From: RGIG9060 sp036307825
GTDB lineage: Bacteria; Spirochaetota; Spirochaetia; Treponematales; Treponemataceae
Assembly (NCBI GenBank): GCA_036307825.1
Contig: JAXJWW010000013.1
Coordinates: 1-15,728, forward strand
Length of the DNA: 15,728 nt
Direction of reading: 5' to 3'
Of this stretch, positions 7,641 to 14,369 are shown piece by piece. The translations under genes were made by a program, and so were the position numbers. The first letter of the stretch is position 1, and every line of letters starts with the position of its first letter. The notes below the pieces were generated by a model. It was not told the DNA's origin. It saw only the letters and a program-made list of their open reading frames with translations, and did not search any database.

Positions 7641-7674
7641 AAAATAAAAAGCCCAAAACGAAATGTTTTGGGCT
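7641..7674 (-). terminator. Rho-independent terminator of the metY-type gene
   Basis: AGCCCAAAAC (7650-7659) and GTTTTGGGCT (7665-7674) form a perfect 10-bp stem with loop GAAAT. Read on the minus strand the stem is followed by TTTTTATTTT (complement of 7641-7650), a classic terminator for the minus-strand gene ending at 7774. On the plus strand the hairpin is followed by GACTAAAAAT rather than a T-run, so it may only partly stop the transcript of the 678-aa gene. Confidence 0.8.
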
Positions 7675-7688
7675 GACTAAAAATAATC

Positions 7689-7757
7689 GTCATCCCGAAT
7701 TTATTTCGGGATCTAAGTAGATATAGTACTAAGATTCTGAATCAAGTTCAGGATGAC
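7689..7757. repeat. Dispersed inverted-repeat element, copy 1
   Basis: A 69-bp element with 26-bp arms at 7689-7714 (GTCATCCCGAA...GGGATCT) and 7732-7757 (AGATTCTGAA...GGATGAC), imperfectly complementary, with a 17-bp centre. Each arm also holds a smaller palindrome (CCCGAATTTATTTCGGG in the left arm, CTGAACTTGATTCAG on the minus strand of the right arm). A second copy lies at 11455-11526: the right arm here, read on the minus strand, and the left arm there agree at 25 of 26 positions. It sits 16 bp beyond the stop of the minus-strand PLP-enzyme gene. It encodes no protein; it looks like a small non-autonomous, MITE-like or REP-like repeat. Confidence 0.8.
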
Positions 7758-7773
7758 AACATTTTTTTAGCAA

Positions 7774-9051
7774 TTAGATTGCAGCTAATCCTCTATCAAT
7801 ATCTGCAAGGATATCTTCTACATTTTCAAGTCCACAACTAAAGCGAACCATTCCACCGTCAATTCCTGCTGCAACAAGTTGTTCATCAGTTAATTGTCGA
7901 TGTGTTGCACTTGCAGGGTGTAAAACACAAGTACGAATATCAGCAACATGAACTTCGTCAGAAGCAAGTTTTAATGCGTCCATAAATCGAACAGCGGCAT
8001 CTCTTCCGCCTTTAATACTGATAGAAATTACTCCACTACAACCTAAAGGAAGATATTTTTTTCCAAGTTCAAAGTATTTATCGCCTTCAATTCCTGGGTA
8101 AGAAACACTAGCAATTTTATCGCTTTTCTTAAAATATTCTGCTACTACTTTTGCGTTTTCACAGTATTGCTTCATTCTGATTGGTAAAGTTTCTAGACCA
8201 AGATTAAGTAAGAATGCTGAATTTGCAGCTGGATAACAACCAAAATCTCTCATCCATTGAGTTCTTGCTTTTACGATGTATGCGGCATTTCCAAATTCTT
8301 TGATGTAGCAAAGTCCATGGTAACTTTCGTCTGGTTCTACCATATCTGCAAAAAATCCTGTTGCTTTGTATGCTTTTTCCCAGTCGAATTTTCCGCTATC
8401 AACAATTGCGCCACCACCTTGAACAGCGTGTCCGTCCATATATTTTGTGGTAGAGTGAATTACAATATCTGCTCCCCATTCAAAAGGACGACAAAGAATT
8501 GGTGTTGCAAAAGTATTATCAATAATCAATGGAACATTTTTTGAGTGAGCAACTTTTGCCCATTTTTCAAAATCAAAAACTGTTAATGCTGGATTTGCAA
8601 TAGTTTCTCCAAAAACACATTTTGTATTAGGTTTAAATGCTTTTAAAATTTCTTCTTCTGAAGCATCAACATCAACCCAAATACATTCAATTCCGAGTTT
8701 TTTTAGTGTTACAGAAAAAAGATTTACTGTACCCCCGTAAATTGAAGAACTAGAAATAAAACTATCTCCTGCAGAACATAAATTCACAATTGAAAGCAAA
8801 CTTGCAGCCTGTCCACTTGATGTGAGCATACAACCAACGCCACCTTCAAGGTCTGCAATCTTTTTTTCTACTGCTTCACAAGTTGGATTTGCAAAACGAG
8901 AATACATAAATTCAGTTGGTTTATCAAAAAGTTCTGCAACATGGTCGCAAGAATCAAATCTGTAAGTTGTACTTTGTACGATTGGAACAACGCGTGGTTC
9001 CCCGTTTTTTGGTGTGTAACCAGAATGTAAACATTTAGTTTCGATTTTCAT
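7774..9051 (-). CDS. metY: O-acetylhomoserine sulfhydrylase-type PLP enzyme
   Basis: A 425-residue cytoplasmic enzyme of the Cys/Met-metabolism PLP family (fold type I). The usual reaction of this subgroup is O-acetyl-L-homoserine plus sulfide giving L-homocysteine, a direct sulfhydrylation route to methionine. Visible residues are YSR at 50-52 (phosphate contacts from the neighbouring subunit), SSGQAA (78-83), Y105 in SSIYGG (ring stacking), D178 in IIDNTFATP (pyridine nitrogen) and the Schiff-base lysine K203 in HSTTKYMDGH. The C-terminus with HPASATHRQL and MVRFSCGLENVEDI is typical. Length fits the O-acetylhomoserine subgroup (about 425-430) better than methionine gamma-lyase or cystathionine synthase (about 390-400), but substrate choice cannot be read with certainty. 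GGAG lies 5-6 bp before the ATG. The gene is transcribed alone and ends at a strong terminator. Confidence 0.88.
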   Translation of the reverse strand: MKIETKCLHSGYTPKNGEPRVVPIVQSTTYRFDSCDHVAELFDKPTEFMYSRFANPTCEAVEKKIADLEGGVGCMLTSSGQAASLLSIVNLCSAGDSFISSSSIYGGTVNLFSVTLKKLGIECIWVDVDASEEEILKAFKPNTKCVFGETIANPALTVFDFEKWAKVAHSKNVPLIIDNTFATPILCRPFEWGADIVIHSTTKYMDGHAVQGGGAIVDSGKFDWEKAYKATGFFADMVEPDESYHGLCYIKEFGNAAYIVKARTQWMRDFGCYPAANSAFLLNLGLETLPIRMKQYCENAKVVAEYFKKSDKIASVSYPGIEGDKYFELGKKYLPLGCSGVISISIKGGRDAAVRFMDALKLASDEVHVADIRTCVLHPASATHRQLTDEQLVAAGIDGGMVRFSCGLENVEDILADIDRGLAAI

Positions 9052-9085
9052 AAAAACTCCATTAAAAAGTTAGTGAGAAAATATG

Positions 9086-9103
9086 GACTTAAAATTTAAA
9101 GTC
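9086..9103. promoter_or_regulatory. Near-palindromic site between the divergent metY-type and thioesterase genes
   Basis: GACTTAAAATTTAAAGTC is an 18-bp inverted repeat with a single mismatched pair, 35 bp before the minus-strand start codon at 9051. Its size and place would suit an operator for the PLP-enzyme gene, but AT-rich palindromes also arise by chance here. The 137-bp gap shows no S-box, SAM-type or T-box riboswitch that I can recognise. Confidence 0.25.
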
Positions 9104-9151
9104 TTCTATAAATTTATTACATAAATAGGTGATTTTTACAAGCAAAAAATG

Positions 9152-9157
9152 TATAAT
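9152..9157 (+). promoter_or_regulatory. Candidate -10 box for the thioesterase/YdcF operon
   Basis: A perfect TATAAT preceded by TG, in the same TGTATAAT context as the promoter at 4489-4496. The -35 region is poor (GTGATT at 17 bp). The predicted transcript starts near 9164 and leaves room for the GAGGT ribosome binding site at 9180-9184. Confidence 0.45.
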
Positions 9158-9188
9158 GAAGTATATTTTTTATTCATATGAGGTAAAT

Positions 9189-9944
9189 ATGTTAGAACTA
9201 AAACAATGGCATGACGAAAAGAATTTTTTTTACAGAGAATTTAAACTCTATTTTAGTCAATGTAATGTTAATCAGGATATTAAGTTGGCTGAACTTTTAG
9301 CAATAACTTCGGATTCTGCTGTTGAAGATTATCATCAACGAGGATTAACTTTTGAGTTATTAAAAGAAAATAAAATTGCAATTTTAACTTCTCGAATTGC
9401 TTATAGATTTCATAAAATGCCAAAGTGTAATGAAATTGTTACTTTGAAATGTTGGGAAGAAGCTCCAAAAGGTTTGCAACTTACTCGAACTTACGAATTA
9501 ACAAATCAAGCTGGTGAAGTTTTAATAAATGGTTTTACAACTTGGCTTTTAGTAAATCTTGAAAATCGTCGAATTATGAAACCAAGCACTTTTACTTTAC
9601 GTGAAGAACCAACTTTTACAACTCCTTTGAAAACTCTAGATTGTGGAAAAATTCAAATTCCAGAAAATTTAGAATTACTTGCTGAACGAAAAATCAGTTT
9701 TTCTGACCTTGATGCAAATGGTCATATGAACAATTCTCGTTATGGTGAATATATTATTGATAGTTTGCCTTCTGAATTCCAAAACAGAGAAATTGCTGAT
9801 TTAAGATTGAATTATGCTCACGAAGTTATGTTAGGTGATAAACTTGAAATTTTTGGAAATTTAAATGCTGGTGAAAATCGAGTTGTTGTCATTGGTAAAG
9901 AAGGTGAAAATATTTGTTTTGAATCGGAATTATTTTTCAAATAA
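9189..9944 (+). CDS. Acyl-ACP thioesterase (double hotdog)
   Basis: A 251-residue cytoplasmic enzyme of the bacterial acyl-ACP thioesterase family (related to plant FatA/FatB), expected to release free fatty acids from acyl carrier protein and so set chain length or divert acyl chains. The first hotdog (about 1-140) shows FYREFKLYFSQCN, ITSDSAVEDYHQRG (39-52) and WEEAPKGLQLTRTYEL; the second (about 160-251) shows the catalytic-region motif DLDANGHMNN (173-182), with N177 and H179 as expected. I chose the ATG at 9189 because GAGGT ends 4 bp before it and the product then begins MLELKQW; in-frame starts at 9129 and 9156 lie before or within the -10 box TATAAT. The next gene begins 15 bp after the stop, so the two form an operon. 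Confidence 0.88.
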   Translation: MLELKQWHDEKNFFYREFKLYFSQCNVNQDIKLAELLAITSDSAVEDYHQRGLTFELLKENKIAILTSRIAYRFHKMPKCNEIVTLKCWEEAPKGLQLTRTYELTNQAGEVLINGFTTWLLVNLENRRIMKPSTFTLREEPTFTTPLKTLDCGKIQIPENLELLAERKISFSDLDANGHMNNSRYGEYIIDSLPSEFQNREIADLRLNYAHEVMLGDKLEIFGNLNAGENRVVVIGKEGENICFESELFFK

Positions 9945-9959
9945 TTTATAAGGTGAGTT

Positions 9960-10766
9960 ATGAATAAATGGCTTAAAAATTTACTTGTTGTATTGGCAAT
10001 TTTTTCTTTTTCTTACTATTTAATTCTTGCAATTGTAGATGGTTATTTTTTAGGAATAACTTTGTTGTGGATTGTAATCGGGATTATTTGTGTAGGCTTA
10101 GTTGTTCTTGACTCAAAAGGAAAATTCCCAAAAGTAAACAAAGCCATTTCTTCAATTATACTAATATTAGTTTTTCTTTTTGCTGGATATGCTTTATTCA
10201 ATTTAGGTTTTATTTTAACACCAAAGGATAAAATTTTTACATCAACTCCAGATTACATTATTCTACTTGGTGGCGGATTAAAAGCAAATGGAACTCCATC
10301 AAATTCTGTTCAAATAAGAATTGATACTGCTAGTACTTTATGGAAAAATTTTGATAAAAAATGCAAAGTTGTAGTAACTGGCGGACAAATTTATCCTGCT
10401 CCTTTCCCAGAATCACAAATGTTAGAAAGGGAATTAGAAAAGCGTGGCGTTCCTGTAGAATTTATTTTACAAGATGATAAAGCTTTAGATACTATTCAGA
10501 ATTTAAAAAATGCAGCAATTCTATTGAGTGAAAAAGAAAATAAATCTTTGGAAGAAATTTTAAATTCAAATATTGTAATTGTTTCAAGTGATTATCATTT
10601 ATCAAGAGTCTTATTACTTGCTAAAAGACTTGGTTACAAAAATGTTTTTGGTTTTGGTTCAGAAACTGCCAATTACGCAATTCTAAATAGTTACTTGCGT
10701 GAAATTTTAGCAGTAGCAAAACTTCATTTAAGAATTTTATTTACCGGTGAACCTAGGTTGTTGTAG
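9960..10766 (+). CDS. Membrane-anchored DUF218/YdcF-family protein
   Basis: A 268-residue protein with three N-terminal membrane segments (about 6-26, 30-50 and 63-86) followed by a DUF218 (YdcF/SanA/ElyC-like) domain from about residue 97. Domain motifs are DYIILLGGGLKANG (98-111), VVVTGGQ (137-143), ESQMLERELEKRGVP (151-165), LDTIQNLKNA (176-185) and IVIVSSDYHLSR (205-216) with D211, H213 and R216. Relatives are linked to cell-envelope functions such as vancomycin tolerance (SanA) and envelope carrier-lipid metabolism (ElyC), but the reaction is not established. The topology suggests the domain follows the third segment on the outer face or the cytoplasm; I cannot decide. AAGGTGAG at about 9949-9956 gives a good ribosome site. 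Second gene of the thioesterase operon. Confidence 0.85.
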   Translation: MNKWLKNLLVVLAIFSFSYYLILAIVDGYFLGITLLWIVIGIICVGLVVLDSKGKFPKVNKAISSIILILVFLFAGYALFNLGFILTPKDKIFTSTPDYIILLGGGLKANGTPSNSVQIRIDTASTLWKNFDKKCKVVVTGGQIYPAPFPESQMLERELEKRGVPVEFILQDDKALDTIQNLKNAAILLSEKENKSLEEILNSNIVIVSSDYHLSRVLLLAKRLGYKNVFGFGSETANYAILNSYLREILAVAKLHLRILFTGEPRLL

Positions 10767-10844
10767 GAACATATACTGTAACTTTTTTGTATTATTTATT
10801 AGTGATGGAAATTTTACAGATTTTAATTTTTTAAAACGACAAGT

Positions 10845-10873
10845 TTGTAAATATATGATATATTCTATATATA
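10845..10873 (+). promoter_or_regulatory. Possible promoter for the 76-aa gene
   Basis: TTGTAA (10845-10850), a 17-bp spacer and TATATA (10868-10873) match a promoter, but initiation from it would leave out the GAGG ribosome site. An alternative is TATATT at 10859-10864 with ACGACA at 10836-10841, which would keep that site. The remaining stretch from 10767 to 10884 shows no terminator or gene that I can support. Confidence 0.3.
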
Positions 10874-10884
10874 GAGGTTCTTAT

Positions 10885-11115
10885 ATGGATAGAAAAGAAT
10901 TTTGTGAGAAAGATGGAATTTTAATTACATATACAGATGATACAGTTTGTTTTGAGGATATCAATACAGCTGAATCTATTCTTTTAAAAAATGATGGAGA
11001 AGTTATACATTCAAATTTTGATAAAGAGAAAATACTTTTTTTTCAAAATTACTTAAAACAAATTTATTCTGCTATTGTTGCTTATAGAAATTTAGATGAA
11101 GTGGAATTTGCATAA
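10885..11115 (+). CDS. Small hypothetical protein, 76 aa, upstream of DUF4160
   Basis: I do not recognise this protein. The start at 10885 has GAGG at 10874-10877 with 7-bp spacing. The acidic 76-residue product has no membrane segment and shows a likely beta start (DGILITYTDDTVCFEDI) followed by helix (EKILFFQNYLKQIYSAI). Its stop overlaps the next ATG in TAATG, so it was built for translational coupling to the DUF4160 gene. DUF4160 genes often sit beside a DUF2442 gene, but this product does not resemble DUF2442. With the partner broken, it may be a remnant in the process of decay even though its own frame is intact. Confidence 0.6.
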   Translation: MDRKEFCEKDGILITYTDDTVCFEDINTAESILLKNDGEVIHSNFDKEKILFFQNYLKQIYSAIVAYRNLDEVEFA

Positions 11116-11406
11116 TGCCAATTTATATTAGAACTTTAGGGTACAAAATATATTTTTGGTCTAATGAAAACAATGAACCAATTCATTTTCATATTGCCAA
11201 GGGGAATCCAACTGAAAATGATACAAAAATTTGGGTTCTTTCAAACGGATCATTCAAAATTGCTCATAATAAATGAAAAATTCATTCAAGAGATTTGTCT
11301 AGGATTTTTTCTGCAATGCAAAGTTATTATTTTGACTTTTTAAACTTTTGGAAAAACATATCATAATTCTGAAATAAAATTTTATAAAAAAAAGTTCTTA
11401 TTCTAA
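11115..11406 (+). pseudogene. DUF4160 pseudogene (nonsense codon plus +1 frameshift)
   Basis: The N-terminal 53 codons read MPIYIRTLGYKIYFWSN then EPIHFHIAKG, the DUF4160 hallmark (aromatic YFWSN and PxHxH). A TGA at 11274-11276 then interrupts the frame exactly between HNK and KIHSRDLSRIF, where a glycine GGA codon would fit. The frame stays protein-like through FDFLNFWK, until an A5 run at 11352-11356: removing one A restores a frame reading TYHNSEIKFYKK to a TAA at 11404-11406, a typical DUF4160 end. Two independent lesions therefore separate this from an intact gene of about 90 codons. The function of DUF4160 is not established; members commonly occur as small paired genes reminiscent of toxin-antitoxin modules. 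It overlaps the upstream 76-aa gene by one base. Confidence 0.75.
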
Positions 11407-11454
11407 ATCTAATATTTTCATGATGAGGATGAACTAAAAAGTTTAAATCATAAT

Positions 11455-11526
11455 GTTATCCTGAACTTGATTCAGAATCTAAATACTGTTTATGTTTAAA
11501 AGATTCCGAACTAAGTTTGGAATGGC
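11455..11526. repeat. Dispersed inverted-repeat element, copy 2
   Basis: A 72-bp element with arms at 11455-11480 (GTTATCCTGAA...AGAATCT) and 11501-11526 (AGATTCCGAA...GGAATGGC), imperfectly complementary around a 20-bp centre. It is related to the element at 7689-7757 but in the opposite orientation. It lies 34 bp past the stop of the hybrid kinase gene in a convergent gap. No other terminator is evident between 11407 and 11560, so the folded repeat may serve to end the kinase transcript. Confidence 0.7.
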
Positions 11527-11560
11527 AATTCTTTTTAAACATCTTTAGTCTAAATTTTTC

Positions 11561-14323
11561 CTACCCCAACTGTTTCCTCAACACCTTATACAAAACATCT
11601 GGCTTAATTGGTTTTTCTACAAAATCATTTATGCCAGATTTGTGATAGATTAAAATATCTTCTTCTAAAATATTGGCTGTAATAGCAACGATAGAAACAG
11701 TTGTTGAGTCGTTTCGATTTAAGGCTCTGATTAGTTTTGACATTTCTTGACCGTCCATAACTGGCATACGAATATCTGTAAGAATTAAATCGATATCACC
11801 TTCGTTGGAAGATTCAAATGTTTCTAAACCTTCTTTTCCGTTTGTAGCGCAGATTACAGACATTCCTTTTTTTTCTAAAAGTTCTTTTATAATTTCAATA
11901 TTCATTGGATGATCTTCTATCAATAAAACTTTTTTGCCTTTAAATTTATCTTCTTCTGATAAGTAATTTTCTTGTTCTTGTTTTTCTAAAATAGGTAAAT
12001 CTAAGTGAATAATAATAGATGTTCCTTTACCTTTTTCACTTTGAACTGAAATTGTTCCGTCCATTAATTCAACGATACTTTTAACGATAGAAAGTCCAAG
12101 TCCGGAACCTTGAGCCATAATTTCAACATCATTAGCTTCTTGTTCAAAAGGTAAAAACATTTTTTCTTGAAATTCTGGGCTTATTCCTATTCCTGTATCT
12201 TTTACACAATAATCGCAAGAGAAAATTCCGTTACTGATTTTTCTATTTTCAAGTGAAAATTCTACAGTTCCACCTTCTGGAGTAAATTTTACAGCATTGG
12301 TTAAAAGATTAAAAAATATTTGTTCAAAACGAATTTTATCAACTAAAACAGCAATAGAGTAATAATCTGATGTACATTTAAAAGTGATATTTTTTTGTTT
12401 ACACAACGGTTCAATCATTGCAAGAACTGTTTTTACAAATTCAGGATATTCATAAGAAACGGGATGTAAAACTAAGTTATCGTTAAAATCTCGTCCCATA
12501 ACAAGACAATCGTTTACCAAACCTAAAAGAAAGTCGCTAGAATAATTGATTTTTTCTAGGTAGTTTTCAATAGCTTGTGGATTATGTGTATTATCTTTTG
12601 CCAAATTAAGATAGCCTAAAATTGTGTTTAATGGTGTTCGCAGGTCGTGGCTCATTCTTGATAAAAAGTTGAATTTTACTTTAAAACTTTCTTCAATTGC
12701 TTTATTTTTTATTTTTGTTGAAATATTAAACAAAGCTAAAATGATAACAATAGCAAATAATAAAAATAAAATAAAAATTATCAAAAAGAAGTCTAGTGGA
12801 TTTGTGTATGCTAAATCTAAAAAACTACCTTTTGAAGTTCTGTGAGTGTTATTTTTTATGGCATTTGTAATTTCTACTTCAGAAATTGAATTTAAAGTTT
12901 TGTTGATAATTGAATATAAAAGTGGATGAGCATCTTTTGAAATTCCAATTGAAAATGATTCTGTAAAATTTGGTATGTTACTAAAATTCAATTTATGATA
13001 TTTTGGGAATGAGAAAAAGTAGTTTAATTCGTATGCATTTAAGATAGTAACATCAGCAATTCCGGAATTTACAGCATCAAGACATTCTTTAATATTTTTA
13101 TAAGTGATAATTTGTGATTGAGGATTTTTCTCTTTAATAAATTGAACTGTAAAAAAACTTTCTGGCAAAGCAATTTTATTTAATTTAATATCATCTTTAA
13201 AAACATAAGCAAGTGTTACATCAATAAAAGGTTTTGTTAAATGTATATTATTTTTGTTTGCCCATTTGTAATCAAAAGCAACTGCGGATAAAATATATCC
13301 ATTTTTTTGTTTTACTTTTTCAATATTTGTTGCATAAGAATCTGTAGTTACATAATCAAATTCAATTCCTGTTTTTTGCGAAACGATTTCTAAAATATCG
13401 ATTACTGCTCCTACAGCTTTTTTTGTATCTGGATCTGTACTTTCCAGAGGTGCCCACTTTGGATCATAATAAACTTTGAAAACTTTATTATTATTTATAA
13501 AATCAAGTTCTGTTCGTGTAAAAGTTACACTTGTTCCCGTTTGAGATGTATAATGAAGTTTATAAAGTTTTTCATCAAAGGAAGGATTTTCAGCTTTTAA
13601 TTTTATTAAGGCTTGATTTAGTTCATCTAAGAGAATTGTATTTCCCTTTTTTACAGCGATATATTGTGGTTCTGGGTCAAAGTCGCAAACAATTCTAAAA
13701 TCATTTGTGTTTGGATTTGAAGTTGACATTGCTGTATCTATTGTTCCATTTTTAAGTGATTCAAATAGTTCTGTTTCTGTTAAAAAATAAATAGGTTTCA
13801 TAGAAATATTATGTTCTTTACAAAACTTAAAAAAGTTTGGTGTTCTTGCACTATTTTCTATTAACCCAACTGTTAATCCATCTAAACTTTGAAAATCTTC
13901 GTAGGGAATTTCTATGTTATTTTTTTCTACAAAAATTGATGAATAAAATACTTTTGAAGATGCTTCTGAAAAATCATAAACTTTTTCTCGCTCTGGATTT
14001 TTTTGAACACCGCAAAGAATATCAATTTGTCCATTTTTTAACATTTCAAGGCAAGAATCCCAATCACAATTTGTTATAAACTCTAAATCCCAAGAATTAT
14101 ATTGCATAGTGGCTTGTAGGTAATCGTAGTAAAAACCTGATAAATTTCCGTCTTTATCAATTTTTTGTGCACCTTCCATTTCGTAAAATCCAACTTTTAC
14201 TTTTTTTCTTTCAATTGAAGGAATGTATGGATCTGAAAATAAAAAAGCAGAAAAAATTGTAAGAACTGATAAAAAAATAATTTTTTTCAAAAGTTTTTTT
14301 GTAGAAATTCTTATACCTAACAT
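11561..14323 (-). CDS. Hybrid sensor histidine kinase with two periplasmic solute-binding domains
   Basis: A 920-residue inner-membrane sensor. After an N-terminal membrane/signal segment (about 13-30) come two tandem bacterial family-3 solute-binding domains (about 40-258 and 278-495) in the periplasm, a second membrane segment (about 511-533), a HisKA domain with phospho-acceptor H559 in MSHDLRTPLN, an HATPase domain with N box NLLTNAVKF (672-680), DTGIGI (709-714) and GSGLGLS (739-745), and a receiver domain (798-915) with E803/D804, phospho-acceptor D850 in LTDIRMPVMDG and K904 in EKPIKP. The order is BvgS/EvgS-like. The ligand may be an amino acid or other small molecule, but this cannot be told from sequence. 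There is no DNA-binding output domain and no partner regulator or phosphotransfer gene in the window. The TATACT -10 box lies 6 bp before the ATG with no Shine-Dalgarno. Confidence 0.93.
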   Translation of the reverse strand: MLGIRISTKKLLKKIIFLSVLTIFSAFLFSDPYIPSIERKKVKVGFYEMEGAQKIDKDGNLSGFYYDYLQATMQYNSWDLEFITNCDWDSCLEMLKNGQIDILCGVQKNPEREKVYDFSEASSKVFYSSIFVEKNNIEIPYEDFQSLDGLTVGLIENSARTPNFFKFCKEHNISMKPIYFLTETELFESLKNGTIDTAMSTSNPNTNDFRIVCDFDPEPQYIAVKKGNTILLDELNQALIKLKAENPSFDEKLYKLHYTSQTGTSVTFTRTELDFINNNKVFKVYYDPKWAPLESTDPDTKKAVGAVIDILEIVSQKTGIEFDYVTTDSYATNIEKVKQKNGYILSAVAFDYKWANKNNIHLTKPFIDVTLAYVFKDDIKLNKIALPESFFTVQFIKEKNPQSQIITYKNIKECLDAVNSGIADVTILNAYELNYFFSFPKYHKLNFSNIPNFTESFSIGISKDAHPLLYSIINKTLNSISEVEITNAIKNNTHRTSKGSFLDLAYTNPLDFFLIIFILFLLFAIVIILALFNISTKIKNKAIEESFKVKFNFLSRMSHDLRTPLNTILGYLNLAKDNTHNPQAIENYLEKINYSSDFLLGLVNDCLVMGRDFNDNLVLHPVSYEYPEFVKTVLAMIEPLCKQKNITFKCTSDYYSIAVLVDKIRFEQIFFNLLTNAVKFTPEGGTVEFSLENRKISNGIFSCDYCVKDTGIGISPEFQEKMFLPFEQEANDVEIMAQGSGLGLSIVKSIVELMDGTISVQSEKGKGTSIIIHLDLPILEKQEQENYLSEEDKFKGKKVLLIEDHPMNIEIIKELLEKKGMSVICATNGKEGLETFESSNEGDIDLILTDIRMPVMDGQEMSKLIRALNRNDSTTVSIVAITANILEEDILIYHKSGINDFVEKPIKPDVLYKVLRKQLG

Positions 14324-14329
14324 AATTTT

Positions 14330-14338
14330 AGTATAGCA
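14330..14338 (-). promoter_or_regulatory. Extended -10 promoter of the hybrid kinase gene
   Basis: On the minus strand TGCTATACT is an extended -10 element (TGn followed by TATACT). The start codon at 14323 lies 6 bp after it, so transcription is expected to begin at or beside the ATG. No good -35 box is seen at 16-18 bp, which fits use of the extended -10. Confidence 0.5.
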
Positions 14339-14356
14339 TTGAAATCAGTTTTAGAC

Positions 14357-14362
14357 TATAAT
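14357..14362 (+). promoter_or_regulatory. -10 box of the DUF1846 gene
   Basis: A perfect TATAAT followed by 7 bp and then the ATG at 14370, so the first base of the start codon falls at the expected +1. There is no Shine-Dalgarno sequence and no clear -35 hexamer. The divergent kinase -10 box lies about 21 bp away, so the two polymerases would compete for nearly the same DNA. Confidence 0.5.
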
Positions 14363-14369
14363 GAATTTT

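Noticed and set aside
9129..9188. Upstream in-frame starts at 9129 and 9156 for the thioesterase
   Set aside because: They precede or overlap the TATAAT at 9152-9157 and the added residues do not resemble the family; 9189 has a GAGGT site.
9052..9188. Methionine-related riboswitch (SAM or S-box type) upstream of the PLP-enzyme gene
   Set aside because: The gap is short and AT-rich, with no multi-stem GC-containing structure or terminator; only a single near-palindrome is present.
11274..11276. In-frame TGA in the DUF4160 gene as a selenocysteine codon
   Set aside because: Some treponemes use selenocysteine, but DUF4160 is not a redox family, no SECIS-like hairpin is evident right after the codon, and a second lesion (A5 run) is present downstream; decay is the simpler reading.
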